Origin: Orthonyx spaldingii
Lineage: Eukaryota; Chordata; Aves; Passeriformes; Orthonychidae
Assembly: GCA_013397795.1 (NCBI GenBank)
Contig: VZTJ01003846.1
Location: 933,474-997,473 of the forward strand
Direction of reading: 5' to 3'
DNA length: 64,000 nucleotides
In this document: positions 61,301-64,000 of the stretch, piece after piece
Numbering within the stretch: position 1 is the stretch's first letter
Layout of the letters: each line of letters starts with the position of its first letter
Notes under the pieces: model-generated
Database searches by the model: none
What the model saw: the letters and a program-made list of their open reading frames with translations, nothing else
What the model was told of the DNA's origin: nothing
Made by a program: the position numbers and the translations under genes

Positions 61301-63739
61301 ATAGAGTAGTATTTACTCTGTCAGTAGTGGATAAGAAAAGCAGGTTAAATAACGGAAAGACAGATTCAAGGTAGACATTATAAACTCATTTTTAAGAAAA
61401 TAAGACAGAGGAATTGCAGTATCCAATTTCTTTTTGAAGACCTCAGATTCTGGAGATGATATAATCTTCATAGGAAAACATCTGTCAGGAGTAGTATAAG
61501 TGCAAATGTTTCTTTCTTGGAATAGGAAGATAGACCTTGTGTGTTTAAAAGGACATTTTCAGTCTTACCGTTCTTATAAGTGTTCAGCAAGAAGAAGCCG
61601 TCCAAACTGGCTAAAGGCTACACTTACCATTCTTAGAGTTCAGAAAGGAAAGGGCCAACTGAAAACTGCTACGGAGGCTATAGTCCTGAATTACAGGGAG
61701 TGTTACTGCCGTGTGTTTAAAAAAGAAAGGAAAAAAAAGGCAAGTGAAAAAGAATGGCTAAAATAAAAGAGTAGACTTTTTATTCTTTTTAAAAGAAGAG
61801 ACATGTTTTCGATTATGGATGGTGTGTAGTCGGGGAATATTGTAAAACTGACTATTTTGTAATGCTCGGAGCTGCAAGAGAAATGAGGTAACAGCAAAGC
61901 AGAATTCTAGAGAGAGAAATGATGGAATTGAGATAAGTAGGTCTTGCAGTTCATGGCAGGAGCAGGAAAATACTGGAAAAATGAACTAAGAAAGAGGGTG
62001 CTCTTCTGATTTGCCCAAAGCATGATACAGTTTGTCAGGGACAAGAGATTGTGGACACCATATCCTGACAATGTATGAGGATCCCTCCCTTTGAAGCTGC
62101 ACTTTTCTTCTTTTTCACAATTAATATCTTTTTCATCTTACCTTGCTTTTAGGTGGTTCGCTACTTGGCTGGATGTGGACTGCAGAGTTGTCCTTTGTTG
62201 ATTTGTAAAGGCTACCCGGACATCGGATGGAATCCAGTTGAAGGAGAACGATATTTGGATTTTCTTCGTTTTGCTGTTTTTTGCAATGGTAGAGTAGAAG
62301 CCTAAACATTTTATAGCTTCCTCTAATATCTAAATAAGTTTATAATTTTAAATAGGAATACAAGCCAACTTTTTAAATTACTGGAAATTAAAAGAACAAT
62401 TTGCAGAAAGAGTAGAATTATTCAAAACACACATTAACTTATATGACTTGGGAAATTGGCATCTAGGGTCCTGTGAACCTGTGCCCCATTTTTTTGATCC
62501 AGCTTTAGTTTTTGAAGTGCCCACATCTCATTTGGAAGTAGAGCAAACTAAATCTTTTTGTGATAAATTCATGCTGGGTTCAGAGCCAAACTCTTATAGT
62601 TTTATGAAGATTTAGATAGTCCAGTTTTAGTGTTCAACAATTATATTGGTCCCCTTGTTAACTCTTTCACTTGACTGAACCTTTACTAAAATTCAGTAGT
62701 TTCAGTGATGCTGTAGCCATCCTTTACTACATAGTTAATTCATTGGCTCTATTTAATTTTGAATTAAAACACTTTTTATTTTATATATGGTTTTCATTTT
62801 ATTGAAGTAATAGAGGAGTATGTGTGTTTATGTAACTGTTGTGATATTTAAACTATTTTGTCATTAAAAGTATCTATGCATTCTACTCTCTTGTGTACCT
62901 TTTTCTGATAATATTTCAGAACTCTTTTCTATATAATCTTATATCTTAATATGTATTCTGTGTGGTAGGCGAAAGTGTGGAGGAGAATGCTAATGTTGTA
63001 GTCAGACTGCTTATTCGCCGACCTGAGTGTTTTGGTCCAGCTCTAAGAGGAGAAGGAGGCAATGGGTTGCTTGCTGCCATGGAGGAGGCAATACAAATAG
63101 CAGAAGATCCAACAAGAGATGGACCTTCCCCAAGTAATGGATCTAGTAAAACCCTGTAGGTGATGTACAATAGCTTACATTGCCATAATATGTATTTGTT
63201 TTATAATCTTAGTTGTGAGATGACTTTTTTAACATGTGAATTATCAGTTGGACTCCTCCTTGGATTCTGTGTAGCGCAGAGATTTATCTTCTGCTAAACA
63301 GTGCTTCCTCTACACTGTTAATTTAAGTAACTCTCTGTAAATATTAAGACATCTTTAGAATTCTGTTTGTTCTTTGTCAGTCCATTTAGAGTTAGTCCAC
63401 TTATGCAAAATGAGACAGTTGGTGTCAATTGTTCCAAAGCAGATGTTGCTACAATTTTTTAGGGACAAAATACATTGTGTCTGAGTCTGCTGTAAATCCA
63501 TTAGTTAACAGAAGCCAATCTGTGTAAACTGTTACACCTATGACCAGATTTTCTTTATTTATTACTGTCCTACAAAACTGTCTTTTTTTTTTTTTTTAAT
63601 CTTTTATTTGTTGTACCATTTAACTAATTGCAGTGAAATAGAAGAACAAGAAGATGACACTATTCACATGGGAAATGCAATCATGACCTTTTATGCTGCT
63701 TTGATTGATCTTTTAGGACGTTGTGCCCCTGAAATGCAT
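512..63739 (+). CDS. RYR2: Ryanodine receptor 2, 30 internal exons (partial at both ends)
   Basis: Thirty exons join in frame to 1836 codons of a ryanodine receptor, the homotetrameric Ca2+-release channel of the sarcoplasmic/endoplasmic reticulum that opens on cytosolic Ca2+ in heart and neurons. Seen: SPRY1, two RyR repeats, SPRY2, SPRY3, an acidic DR3 stretch and much of the junctional solenoid, all in the order of the family. Assignment to RYR2 rather than RYR1 or RYR3 rests on near-identity to the mammalian RyR2 sequence as I remember it (for example LGGRHGEFKFLPPPGYAPC and SFGSQNSKTDVMFFRLSMP), on a present DR2 that RyR3 lacks, and on a DR3 much shorter than the long RyR1 poly-Glu. All introns are GT-AG and no exon holds a stop or frameshift, so the gene looks intact. 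The start codon and C-terminal pore lie outside the window. Confidence 0.97.
631..1023 (+). other. RYR2 intron, 393 bp
   Basis: GTAGGT to CAG. AT-rich, ends in a long T-run before the acceptor; nothing else seen. Confidence 0.93.
1024..1157 (+). CDS. RYR2: RYR2 window exon 2: end of N-terminal solenoid
   Basis: A T-rich tract and CAG precede VLDVLCSLCVCHGVAVRSNQ; the exon ends VNHVS plus two bases (AG) at a GTACAA donor. It is 134 bp and leaves phase 2. The Cys-rich helix (CSLCVCHG) is characteristic of this RyR segment. The following intron carries two CR1 copies. Confidence 0.96.
1940..2437 (+). mobile_element. CR1 LINE fragment, sense, with 3' end
   Basis: A conceptual translation near 1950 resembles the ORF2 C-terminus of CR1 (ALVGPHVEYCVQVWAPHY, then VQRTAVELMKSLEHKSYEE), broken by frameshifts. 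It continues through the 3' UTR-like text (TTGGACTTGATGATCTTGGAGGTCTTTTCTAGCC) to a terminal ATTCTGCAATTCTATGATTG. It is 5' truncated, as most avian CR1 copies are, and inactive. Sense to RYR2. Confidence 0.9.
4310..5471 (+). mobile_element. CR1 LINE fragment, sense, about 1.16 kb, reverse transcriptase remnant
   Basis: Decayed ORF2 text is recognisable: FYLDFSKAF near 4335, a GVPQG-like motif near 4497, FANDT near 4585, then NGMLGCIKKGINSREKE and LYSVLVRPHLATHYCVQLWS near 4850-4970, LRELSLFSLEK near 5075, and a 3' tail GAGGTCTTTTCCAACCTGGTAATCTATGTGATTCC. Many frameshifts and stops show it is dead. The left edge is uncertain. Confidence 0.88.
5598..5839 (+). CDS. RYR2: RYR2 window exon 3: SPRY1, first half
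   Basis: The acceptor is GTTTAAG. One base completes the split serine, then MRPNIFLGISEGSAQYRKWY follows. The core SPRY pattern is visible: WYYELMV strand, HLRVGWAS, and GDDLYSYGFDGLHLWSG. The ATG at 5599 is an internal methionine, not a start. SPRY1 contributes to the FKBP12/12.6 docking surface in this family (established knowledge). Confidence 0.97.
5840..9122 (+). other. RYR2 intron, 3.3 kb
   Basis: GTATTC to TAG. AT-rich; a T8G8 junction at 6079 and a decoy-like T-run plus CAG near 8129 are the only notable points. Confidence 0.93.
6079..6094. repeat. T8 to G8 homopolymer junction
   Basis: Eight T followed directly by eight G, then a purine-rich stretch. A likely sequencing-length and instability hotspot. 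Confidence 0.9.
9123..9315 (+). CDS. RYR2: RYR2 window exon 4: SPRY1, middle
   Basis: ATAG precedes the exon, which reads (G)CVARSVNSPNQHLLRTDDV, then ISCCLDLSAPSISFRINGQ and ends FSAGIK with the Lys codon split AA|G. The 193 bp exon ends at a weak donor, AA|GTTAGC, followed by a long U-rich stretch and a strong decoy acceptor (CTCCCCAG ending at 9364). Confidence 0.95.
10112..10162. repeat. Imperfect direct repeat, period 30 bp
   Basis: AAAACTATAGATCTGCATGCT at 10112-10132 recurs as AAAACTATAAACCTGCATGCT at 10142-10162. Confidence 0.8.
10363..10406. repeat. Direct repeat, 17 bp unit, period 27 bp
   Basis: GTATTATGTCATTGCTA occurs at 10363-10379 and again at 10390-10406. Confidence 0.85.
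11065..11281 (+). CDS. RYR2: RYR2 window exon 5: end of SPRY1, link to P1 domain
   Basis: TTTACAG precedes the exon, which reads (K)VRFLLGGRHGEFKFLPPPG, a hallmark of the family, then the basic linker KVEHSREYKQDRSYTRDLLG and ends VDTSQ at CAG|GTATGG (217 bp, phase 0 at the end). The segment from LLGPTVSLSQAAFTP leads into the first RyR repeat. Confidence 0.97.
11502..11606 (+). CDS. RYR2: RYR2 window exon 6: RyR repeat 1, first half
   Basis: A 105 bp phase 0/0 exon after [28 protein letters not shown] then LWVMNKIELGWQYGP, ending at CCA|GTATGT. It is the first helix and turn of the RyR domain (Pfam RyR family), part of the peripheral P1 or clamp region of the channel cap. The intron before it is only 220 bp. 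Confidence 0.96.
11607..15819 (+). other. RYR2 intron, 4.2 kb with antisense CR1
   Basis: GTATGT to CAG. Contains the CR1 copy at 12746-13614; the remainder is AT-rich and featureless to me. Confidence 0.93.
12746..13614 (-). mobile_element. CR1 LINE fragment, antisense, about 0.87 kb
   Basis: The + strand opens with TCACAGAACCACAGAATAAGCTGAATTGG, the complement of a CR1 3' end. On the minus strand it carries ORF2 text: GKCQILHLGWDNPGC near 13450-13500, GDLGVLVDGKLNTSQQCLAA near 13360-13420. A visible GC rise against the AT-rich intron marks it. It lies 1.1 kb downstream of window exon 6. Right edge approximate. Confidence 0.9.
15820..15923 (+). CDS. RYR2: RYR2 window exon 7: RyR repeat 1, second half
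   Basis: After TTTTTTCAG the exon reads VRDDNKRQHPCLVEFSKLPE and QERNYNLQMSLETL, ending with a split Lys codon (AA) at a consensus GTAAGT donor; 104 bp. This is the beta-strand and second helix of the first RyR repeat. Confidence 0.96.
15924..20062 (+). other. RYR2 intron, 4.1 kb
   Basis: GTAAGT to TAG. AT-rich; includes a purine-rich G-run stretch near 17875 and the hairpin at 19973-20002. No repeat family recognised. Confidence 0.92.
19973..20002. repeat. Perfect 12 bp inverted repeat, 6 bp loop
   Basis: ATTTATAGGCAC and GTGCCTATAAAT flank TATAGT. The arms are exactly complementary. It lies 60 bp upstream of window exon 8, so a hairpin could form in the pre-mRNA close to that acceptor. 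Confidence 0.9.
20063..20146 (+). CDS. RYR2: RYR2 window exon 8: end of RyR repeat 1
   Basis: TGCCCTAG precedes an 84 bp exon: (K)TLLALGCHVGIADERAEEK then VKKMKLPK and a split Asn codon at GTAAGT. The LALGCHVG motif closes the first RyR repeat; the lysine-rich VKKMKLPK links to the second. Confidence 0.95.
22445..22510 (-). mobile_element. CR1 3' tail, antisense
   Basis: AATAGAATCGTAGAATCGTTTAGGTTGGAAAGGACCTTTAAGATCATGAG is the complement of a typical CR1 3' end. Beyond about 22510 the sequence no longer reads as a standard CR1 tail and merges into a GC-rich stretch described separately. Confidence 0.85.
22511..22960. repeat. GC-rich insert next to CR1 tail, unidentified repeat
   Basis: About 450 bp with clearly higher GC than the surrounding intron, containing GGCTTTGGCCAGCAGCGGGT and a C/T-rich tract. 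Open frames cross it on both strands but no protein family is recognisable. Its abrupt composition and position directly behind a CR1 tail suggest either the 5' continuation of that CR1 copy or a second element. I cannot name the family. Confidence 0.4.
23696..23855 (+). CDS. RYR2: RYR2 window exon 9: RyR repeat 2, first half
   Basis: After TTTTAACAG the exon reads (N)YQLLSGYKPAPMDLSFIKL, then TPSQEAMVDKLAENAHNVWA and ends GWTYGIQQ at CAG|GTAAGT. It is 160 bp and ends in phase 0. It parallels window exon 6 (LAENxHxxW...GWxYG), showing the internal duplication of RyR repeats. The intron that follows is the largest in the window. Confidence 0.97.
26299..26331. repeat. Perfect 10 bp inverted repeat, 13 bp loop
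   Basis: CCCTGTGAGG and CCTCACAGGG are exactly complementary around AGACATTTTTGAG. Mid-intron; no function can be read from it. Confidence 0.85.
28174..28265 (+). other. Candidate cassette or poison exon in RYR2 (unproven)
   Basis: A pyrimidine-rich stretch TTTTTGTTCTGCTGCTGCAG leads to two AGs (ending 28173 and 28175), and a consensus donor CAA|GTAAGT follows at 28266. Using the second AG gives 90 bp, 30 open codons in phase 0, matching the phase 0 intron between window exons 9 and 10. Using the first AG gives 92 bp with an in-frame TAG at 28204. An open 30-codon frame can occur by chance, so only RNA can decide. Confidence 0.3.
28775..28832. repeat. 29 bp tandem duplication
   Basis: TATCCATGAACTTAGGGTAT and the following TTTTTGGCA occur twice in a row with one or so mismatch (28775-28803 and 28804-28832). 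A local slippage or duplication event in the intron. Confidence 0.9.
33046..33143. repeat. 49 bp tandem duplication
   Basis: Two adjacent copies (33046-33094, 33095-33143) share TTGCACTTCTTAATAAATCT and AACCAATCATAAAAGCCTCT with only a one-position shift in the leading T-run. Near-identity implies a recent event. Confidence 0.92.
34166..34313 (+). CDS. RYR2: RYR2 window exon 10: RyR repeat 2, second half
   Basis: After TATGCAG the exon reads DVKNRRNPRLVPYALLDDRT, KKSNKDSLREAVRTLIGYGY and ends NLEAPDQDH plus one base (G) at GTAATT; 148 bp. GIQQ and DVKNRR are contiguous in mammalian RyR2 as I recall it, so no constitutive exon is missing in the 10.3 kb intron. Confidence 0.96.
34985..35359 (+). 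pseudogene. Possible processed retrocopy fragment with stop codon, UTR-like tail and poly(A)
   Basis: An island of GC-rich sequence inside an AT-rich intron. One frame from 34985 to a TGA at 35111-35113 reads 42 codons including AVIQSVVQPPAGLPMTVETT and VDQADWVDETSWDSES, which looks like a genuine protein C-terminus. About 230 bp of UTR-like sequence follow, ending in 17 A residues (35343-35359). That layout is that of a 5'-truncated retrotransposed mRNA. I do not recognise the parent gene. No clear AATAAA precedes the tail and I could not find target-site duplications. Confidence 0.5.
36552..36563 (-). promoter_or_regulatory. CTCF-like core motif
   Basis: GCCCCCTAGTGG on the + strand reads CCACTAGGGGGC on the minus strand, a full match to the central CCASYAGRKGGC of the CTCF consensus. 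A single motif in an intron of about 3.3 kb may be fortuitous; occupancy is unknown. Confidence 0.4.
37313..37437 (-). repeat. Short A-tailed repeat, copy A, with T32 tract
   Basis: Reading the minus strand, AGAAGAATGTGCCTGTAGAA to CCTTGCCCACTCTGGGA is followed by an A-rich tail: a (CAAAA)n stretch and then 32 A (a T32 run at 37313-37344 on the + strand). The 57 bp body matches copy B at 43937 in about 50 positions by eye. It ends 134 bp upstream of window exon 11. Confidence 0.65.
37572..37780 (+). CDS. RYR2: RYR2 window exon 11: SPRY2, first half
   Basis: After TCCTTACAG the exon opens with a diverged stretch (A)TRLDMCSGIMEKF, then RIFRTEKTYAVKAGKWYFEF and DMRVGWTRPGCLPDQELGSD, ending FDGFK at AAG|GTTTGT; 209 bp, phase 0 at the end. 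WYFEFE and MRVGW are the SPRY core strands. The first 10 or so residues are the least mammal-like part of the exon. Confidence 0.96.
37781..39671 (+). other. RYR2 intron, 1.9 kb
   Basis: GTTTGT to CAG. AT-rich; nothing recognisable. Confidence 0.93.
39672..39846 (+). CDS. RYR2: RYR2 window exon 12: SPRY2, second half
   Basis: After ATTTTCAG the exon reads AQRWHQGNEHFGRSWLAGDV, VGCMVDMNEHTMMFTLNGEI and LLDDSGSELAFKDFEVGDG, with the last Gly codon split at a consensus GTAAGT. GDVVGCMVDM and FTLNGE are diagnostic SPRY strands. The exon is 175 bp. Confidence 0.97.
40164..40265 (-). mobile_element. CR1 3' tail, antisense, about 100 bp
   Basis: ATAGAATCATAGAATGTATCATAGAATGG followed by TTTGAGTTGGAAGGAACC and CACCTAGTGCATCCCCCCTGCC is the complement of an avian CR1 3' end. 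The copy is strongly 5' truncated. It lies 320 bp after window exon 12. Confidence 0.88.
43937..44006 (+). repeat. Short A-tailed repeat, copy B
   Basis: AGAAGAATGTGCCTGCAGAA to CCTTGCCCATTCTGGGGG is followed by 12 A. It is homologous to the minus-strand copy at 37313-37437. Its two ends (AGAATGTGC and GCCCATTCT) are imperfectly complementary. Two separate A-tailed copies point to a retroposed short sequence. Confidence 0.65.
44712..44920 (+). CDS. RYR2: RYR2 window exon 13: SPRY2 to SPRY3 linker
   Basis: After TTGTTTTAAG the exon reads (G)FLPVCSLGPSQVGRMNFGK, then DVSTLKYFTICGLQEGYEPF and WLSKRLPQFLPVPQNHEHIE, ending at GAG|GTTTGT. It is 209 bp and ends in phase 0. It completes SPRY2 and starts the linker toward DR2. 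Confidence 0.97.
44921..45805 (+). other. RYR2 intron, 885 bp
   Basis: GTTTGT to TAG. AT-rich; nothing recognisable. Confidence 0.93.
45806..46158 (+). CDS. RYR2: RYR2 window exon 14: linker and divergent region DR2
   Basis: After TTTCATAG the 353 bp exon starts with GTG (Val): VMRIDGTIDSCPCLKVTQKS. It continues through MPIECAEVFSRSVAGGLPGS and the acidic DLEDYDADSDFEVLMKTAHG to QEKPSRLKQ and a split Arg codon at GTTAGT. The C-terminal part, roughly TEREKDATKPELNNHKDY, falls in DR2, which is present in RyR1 and RyR2 but absent from RyR3, supporting the RYR2 call. The GTG is internal and not a translation start. Confidence 0.96.
46391..46505 (+). CDS. RYR2: RYR2 window exon 15: DR2 to SPRY3 junction
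   Basis: After TTTAATTGCAG the 115 bp exon reads (R)FMLRRTKPDYSTSHSARLT and EDVLADDRDDYDYLMQTST, ending at ACG|GTATTG, one of the weaker donors in the gene. The basic start followed by an acidic tail is typical of the DR2-SPRY3 junction in RyR2. Confidence 0.94.
46506..47367 (+). other. RYR2 intron, 862 bp
   Basis: GTATTG to CAG. AT-rich, T-rich first 100 bp after a weak donor; nothing else seen. Confidence 0.93.
47368..47528 (+). CDS. RYR2: RYR2 window exon 16: SPRY3, first part
   Basis: After TATTAACAG the exon reads YYYSVRIFPGQEPANVWVGW, ITSDFHQYDTSFDLDRVRTV and TVTLGDEKGKVHE, with a split Ser codon (AG) at GTTGGT; 161 bp. YYYSVRIF and VWVGW are the opening SPRY3 strands. Confidence 0.97.
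47529..48152 (+). other. RYR2 intron, 624 bp
   Basis: GTTGGT to CAG. Nothing recognisable. Confidence 0.93.
48153..48312 (+). CDS. RYR2: RYR2 window exon 17: SPRY3, middle
   Basis: After GACATTCAG the exon reads (S)IKRSNCYMVCAGESLSPGQ, GRNNNGLEIGCLVDAASGLL and TFTANGKELGTYYQ, ending at CAG|GTGAGT; 160 bp, phase 0 at the end. EIGCLVDAASGLLTFTANGKE is the SPRY signature. Confidence 0.97.
48452..48538 (+). CDS. RYR2: RYR2 window exon 18: SPRY3, last strands
   Basis: An 87 bp phase 0/0 exon after TTATTTAG: VEPSTKLFPAVFAQATSPNV then FQFELGRIK, ending at AAG|GTAAAT. It is flanked by a 139 bp intron, one of the two shortest in the window. LFPAVFAQ and FQFELG close the SPRY3 fold. Confidence 0.96.
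48539..49246 (+). other. RYR2 intron, 708 bp
   Basis: GTAAAT to CAG. Nothing recognisable. Confidence 0.93.
49247..49473 (+). CDS. RYR2: RYR2 window exon 19: after SPRY3
   Basis: After TTTTCCAG the exon reads NVMPLSAGLFKSEHKNPVSQ, CPPRLHVQFLTHVLWSRVPN, HFLKVDVSRISERQGWMIQC and ends IPEEN with a split Arg codon at the weak donor CAG|GTTGAT; 227 bp. It leads into the junctional solenoid. Confidence 0.96.
49474..50411 (+). other. RYR2 intron, 938 bp
   Basis: GTTGAT to CAG. Very AT-rich centre (49600-50000); nothing recognisable. Confidence 0.93.
50412..51213 (+). CDS. RYR2: RYR2 window exon 20: large exon, junctional solenoid with DR3
   Basis: An 802 bp exon after TTCCTTGCAG, the largest in the window and the equivalent of the large human exon 37. 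It starts (R)TIDILELTEQEELLKFHYH and includes ALGNNRVAHALCSHVDESQL, MPGLLRAGYYDLLIDIHLNT, KKHGLPGIGLSTSLRPRMQF and LIKLFYTLLIMGIFHNEDLK. Near the C-terminus, from about FKEAMSQEDEIDFSEKDF, lies DR3 with a run of six glutamates. It ends EGLLQMKLPEPVKLQ at CAG|GTAAAA in phase 0. DR3 is far shorter than the long RyR1 poly-Glu tract, which separates the paralogues. The ATG at 50371 is intronic and not a start. Confidence 0.98.
51214..51727 (+). other. RYR2 intron, 514 bp
   Basis: GTAAAA to CAG. Nothing recognisable. Confidence 0.93.
51728..51928 (+). CDS. RYR2: RYR2 window exon 21: junctional solenoid
   Basis: After TTTTCTCAG the 201 bp phase 0/0 exon reads MCHLLQYLCDCQVRHRIEAI, VAFSDDFVAKLQENQRFRYN and EVMQALNMSAALTARKTKEF, ending RSPPQEQ at CAG|GTACAG. 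FRSPPQEQ is invariant across RyR paralogues. Confidence 0.97.
52059..52164 (+). CDS. RYR2: RYR2 window exon 22: junctional solenoid
   Basis: After TTCTCTAAG, only 130 bp from the previous exon (shortest intron here), the exon reads INMLLNFKDDKNDCPCPEEI then RDQLLDFHEDLMTHC, leaving one base of a Gly codon at GTAAGT; 106 bp. Confidence 0.96.
52165..54571 (+). other. RYR2 intron, 2.4 kb with CR1
   Basis: GTAAGT to CAG. Holds the sense CR1 fragment at 53451-54008; otherwise AT-rich. Confidence 0.93.
53451..54008 (+). mobile_element. CR1 LINE fragment, sense, with 3' end
   Basis: It opens GAAGTTCAGCATTGGGAAGTACAAAGTCCTGCACCTGGGAAGGAATAACC (CR1 ORF2, the GKCKVLHLGRNN region), runs through deleted text, and ends GAAGGCCCATTCCAAACTCAGCTGTTCTGTGATTCTGTGA. 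The 3' unit is TTCTGTGA rather than ATTCTATG, so it likely belongs to a different CR1 subfamily than the copy at 1940. Confidence 0.88.
54572..54715 (+). CDS. RYR2: RYR2 window exon 23: variable linker in solenoid
   Basis: After TTTCAATTTCAG the exon reads (G)IELDEAGTLDGNSDSTITG, RLLYLMEKVTYLKKKQAEK and TVDDDDKTS, with the last Ser split T|CT at GTAAGC; 144 bp. The GAT run giving four aspartates is in a part of the family that tolerates change. Confidence 0.94.
54716..55722 (+). other. RYR2 intron, 1.0 kb
   Basis: GTAAGC to CAG. Nothing recognisable. Confidence 0.93.
55723..55996 (+). CDS. RYR2: RYR2 window exon 24: junctional solenoid
   Basis: After TTCTTCACAG the 274 bp exon reads (S)TLQQLISDTMVRWAQESVI, EDPELVRAMFVLLHRQYDGI, GGLVRALPKTYTINSVSVED and TINLLASLGQIRSLLSVRMG, ending MIRGL plus GG of a split Gly codon at GTAAAT. 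Confidence 0.97.
55997..58628 (+). other. RYR2 intron, 2.6 kb
   Basis: GTAAAT to TAG. AT-rich with several T-runs; nothing recognisable. Confidence 0.93.
58629..58743 (+). CDS. RYR2: RYR2 window exon 25: junctional solenoid
   Basis: After TTTCCTGTAG the 115 bp exon reads (G)DIMNNKVFYQHPNLMRALG, MHETVMEVMVNVLGGGESK, ending at AAG|GTAAAG. This stretch is nearly invariant between RyR1 and RyR2. Confidence 0.97.
58744..59334 (+). other. RYR2 intron, 591 bp
   Basis: GTAAAG to TAG. Contains the 16 bp direct repeat at 58989-59024. Confidence 0.93.
58989..59024. repeat. Direct repeat, 16 bp unit, period 20 bp
   Basis: TTTTTATTTACTAATT occurs at 58989-59004 and 59009-59024, in an AT-rich intron where such repeats arise easily. 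Confidence 0.8.
59335..59467 (+). CDS. RYR2: RYR2 window exon 26: junctional solenoid
   Basis: After GCTTCCTAG the exon reads EITFPKMVANCCRFLCYFCR, ISRQNQKAMFDHLSYLLENS then SVGL plus one base at GTAAGT; 133 bp. The Cys-rich NCCRFLCYFCRISRQNQ helix is typical of all RyRs. Confidence 0.97.
59468..60655 (+). other. RYR2 intron, 1.2 kb
   Basis: GTAAGT to CAG. Nothing recognisable. Confidence 0.93.
60656..60759 (+). CDS. RYR2: RYR2 window exon 27: junctional solenoid
   Basis: After TTTTAACAG the exon reads (A)SPSMRGSTPLDVAAASVMD then NNELALALREPDLEK, ending at the weak donor AAG|GTTGGT; 104 bp, phase 0 at the end. GSTPLDVAAASVxDNNELALAL is conserved in RyR1 and RyR2. Confidence 0.97.
60760..62152 (+). 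other. RYR2 intron, 1.4 kb
   Basis: GTTGGT to TAG. An 88-codon open frame at 61500-61766 shows no similarity that I recognise and no splice context. Confidence 0.92.
62153..62288 (+). CDS. RYR2: RYR2 window exon 28: junctional solenoid
   Basis: After TTGCTTTTAG the exon reads VVRYLAGCGLQSCPLLICKG, YPDIGWNPVEGERYLDFLRF then AVFCN plus one base at GTAGAG; 136 bp. In human RyR2 this region opens the central CPVT mutation cluster (established knowledge). Confidence 0.96.
62289..62968 (+). other. RYR2 intron, 680 bp
   Basis: GTAGAG to TAG. AT-rich; nothing recognisable. Confidence 0.93.
62969..63155 (+). CDS. RYR2: RYR2 window exon 29: junctional solenoid
   Basis: After GTGTGGTAG the exon reads (G)ESVEENANVVVRLLIRRPE, CFGPALRGEGGNGLLAAMEE, then AIQIAEDPTRDGPSPSNGSS and KT with a split Leu codon (CT) at GTAGGT. 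The donor at 63156 is required: reading on gives a TAG at once. 187 bp. Confidence 0.95.
63156..63633 (+). other. RYR2 intron, 478 bp
   Basis: GTAGGT to CAG. Ends with a T-run near 63583 before the acceptor. Confidence 0.93.
63634..63739 (+). CDS. RYR2: RYR2 window exon 30: last exon in window
   Basis: After CTAATTGCAG the exon reads (L)EIEEQEDDTIHMGNAIMTF then YAALIDLLGRCAPEMH, ending at CAT|GTAAGT in phase 0; 106 bp. The GRCAPEMH block is conserved in RyR1, where its Gly-Arg pair is G2434/R2435 (malignant hyperthermia), and its Arg corresponds to human RyR2 R2401 (CPVT). The channel continues beyond the window. Confidence 0.97.
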
Positions 63740-64000
63740 GTAAGTTTTATGTCTTCATGCATTGGAAAGTAACGCATAGTTGTTTTTCTGATCAGTAGTT
63801 TGCTGTTCATTTTTCTCATGGTATCAGGTTATCAGAAATTAAAGCAGTGGTATGGCTACATAGTATCTTAGTGGACATAATGTGTTGTTCTACTGATTGG
63901 CAAGGGAAAAGAAGATATTCAGAAGCTGTTTTTTAAGGAAGCTATTTACTTATTTGGGTTTTTTTTGTTCTTGTTGGTTTGTTTTGTTTTTGTTTTTTTT

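Noticed and set aside
1..64000. Search for CRISPR arrays, tRNA or rRNA genes, bacterial operons or a second host gene
   Set aside because: No regularly spaced repeats, no cloverleaf or rRNA text, and no further spliced or intronless gene on either strand that I could recognise.

Overview
The window is a piece of a vertebrate genome, almost certainly a bird. It is AT-rich, has long introns, and its recognisable interspersed repeats are CR1 LINEs with the typical avian 3' ends (direct repeats of ATTCTATG/ATTCTGTG type, or their complements). I see no SINE-rich mammalian background, no bacterial gene organisation, no CRISPR array and no tRNA or rRNA gene. Only one gene is supported: an internal part of RYR2, the cardiac/brain ryanodine receptor, on the + strand across the whole window. 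Thirty exons can be placed between 512 and 63739. All introns are GT-AG, every junction keeps the frame, and together they give 1836 complete codons plus two leading bases of a split codon. From family knowledge this matches human RyR2 residues of roughly 572 to 2407, probably exons 18 to 47 in human numbering. The true start codon lies upstream and the transmembrane pore downstream.

Layout: 512-1157 ends the N-terminal solenoid; 5598-11281 encodes SPRY1; 11065-34313 the two RyR repeats of the P1 domain, split by a 10.3 kb intron; 37572-44920 SPRY2; 45806-46505 the RyR2 divergent region DR2; 46391-49473 SPRY3; 50412-51213 the single large exon with the acidic DR3; 51728-63739 the junctional solenoid, ending at the segment that holds the R2401-equivalent disease position. 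Exons are dense from 45.8 to 52.2 kb and sparse elsewhere.

Non-coding content: CR1 fragments at about 1940-2437, 4310-5471, 12746-13614 (antisense), 22445-22510 (antisense tail), 40164-40265 (antisense tail) and 53451-54008. A short poly(A)-ended fragment at 34985-35359 looks like a retrocopy of an unidentified mRNA. A short A-tailed repeat occurs twice in opposite orientation (37313-37437 and 43937-44006). There are several local tandem duplications. The most interesting candidate is at 28174-28265 in the largest intron: a segment with good splice signals that could be an unannotated cassette or poison exon of RYR2. I found no evidence of a novel multi-gene system; the window is ordinary gene-body sequence with a few points worth checking.
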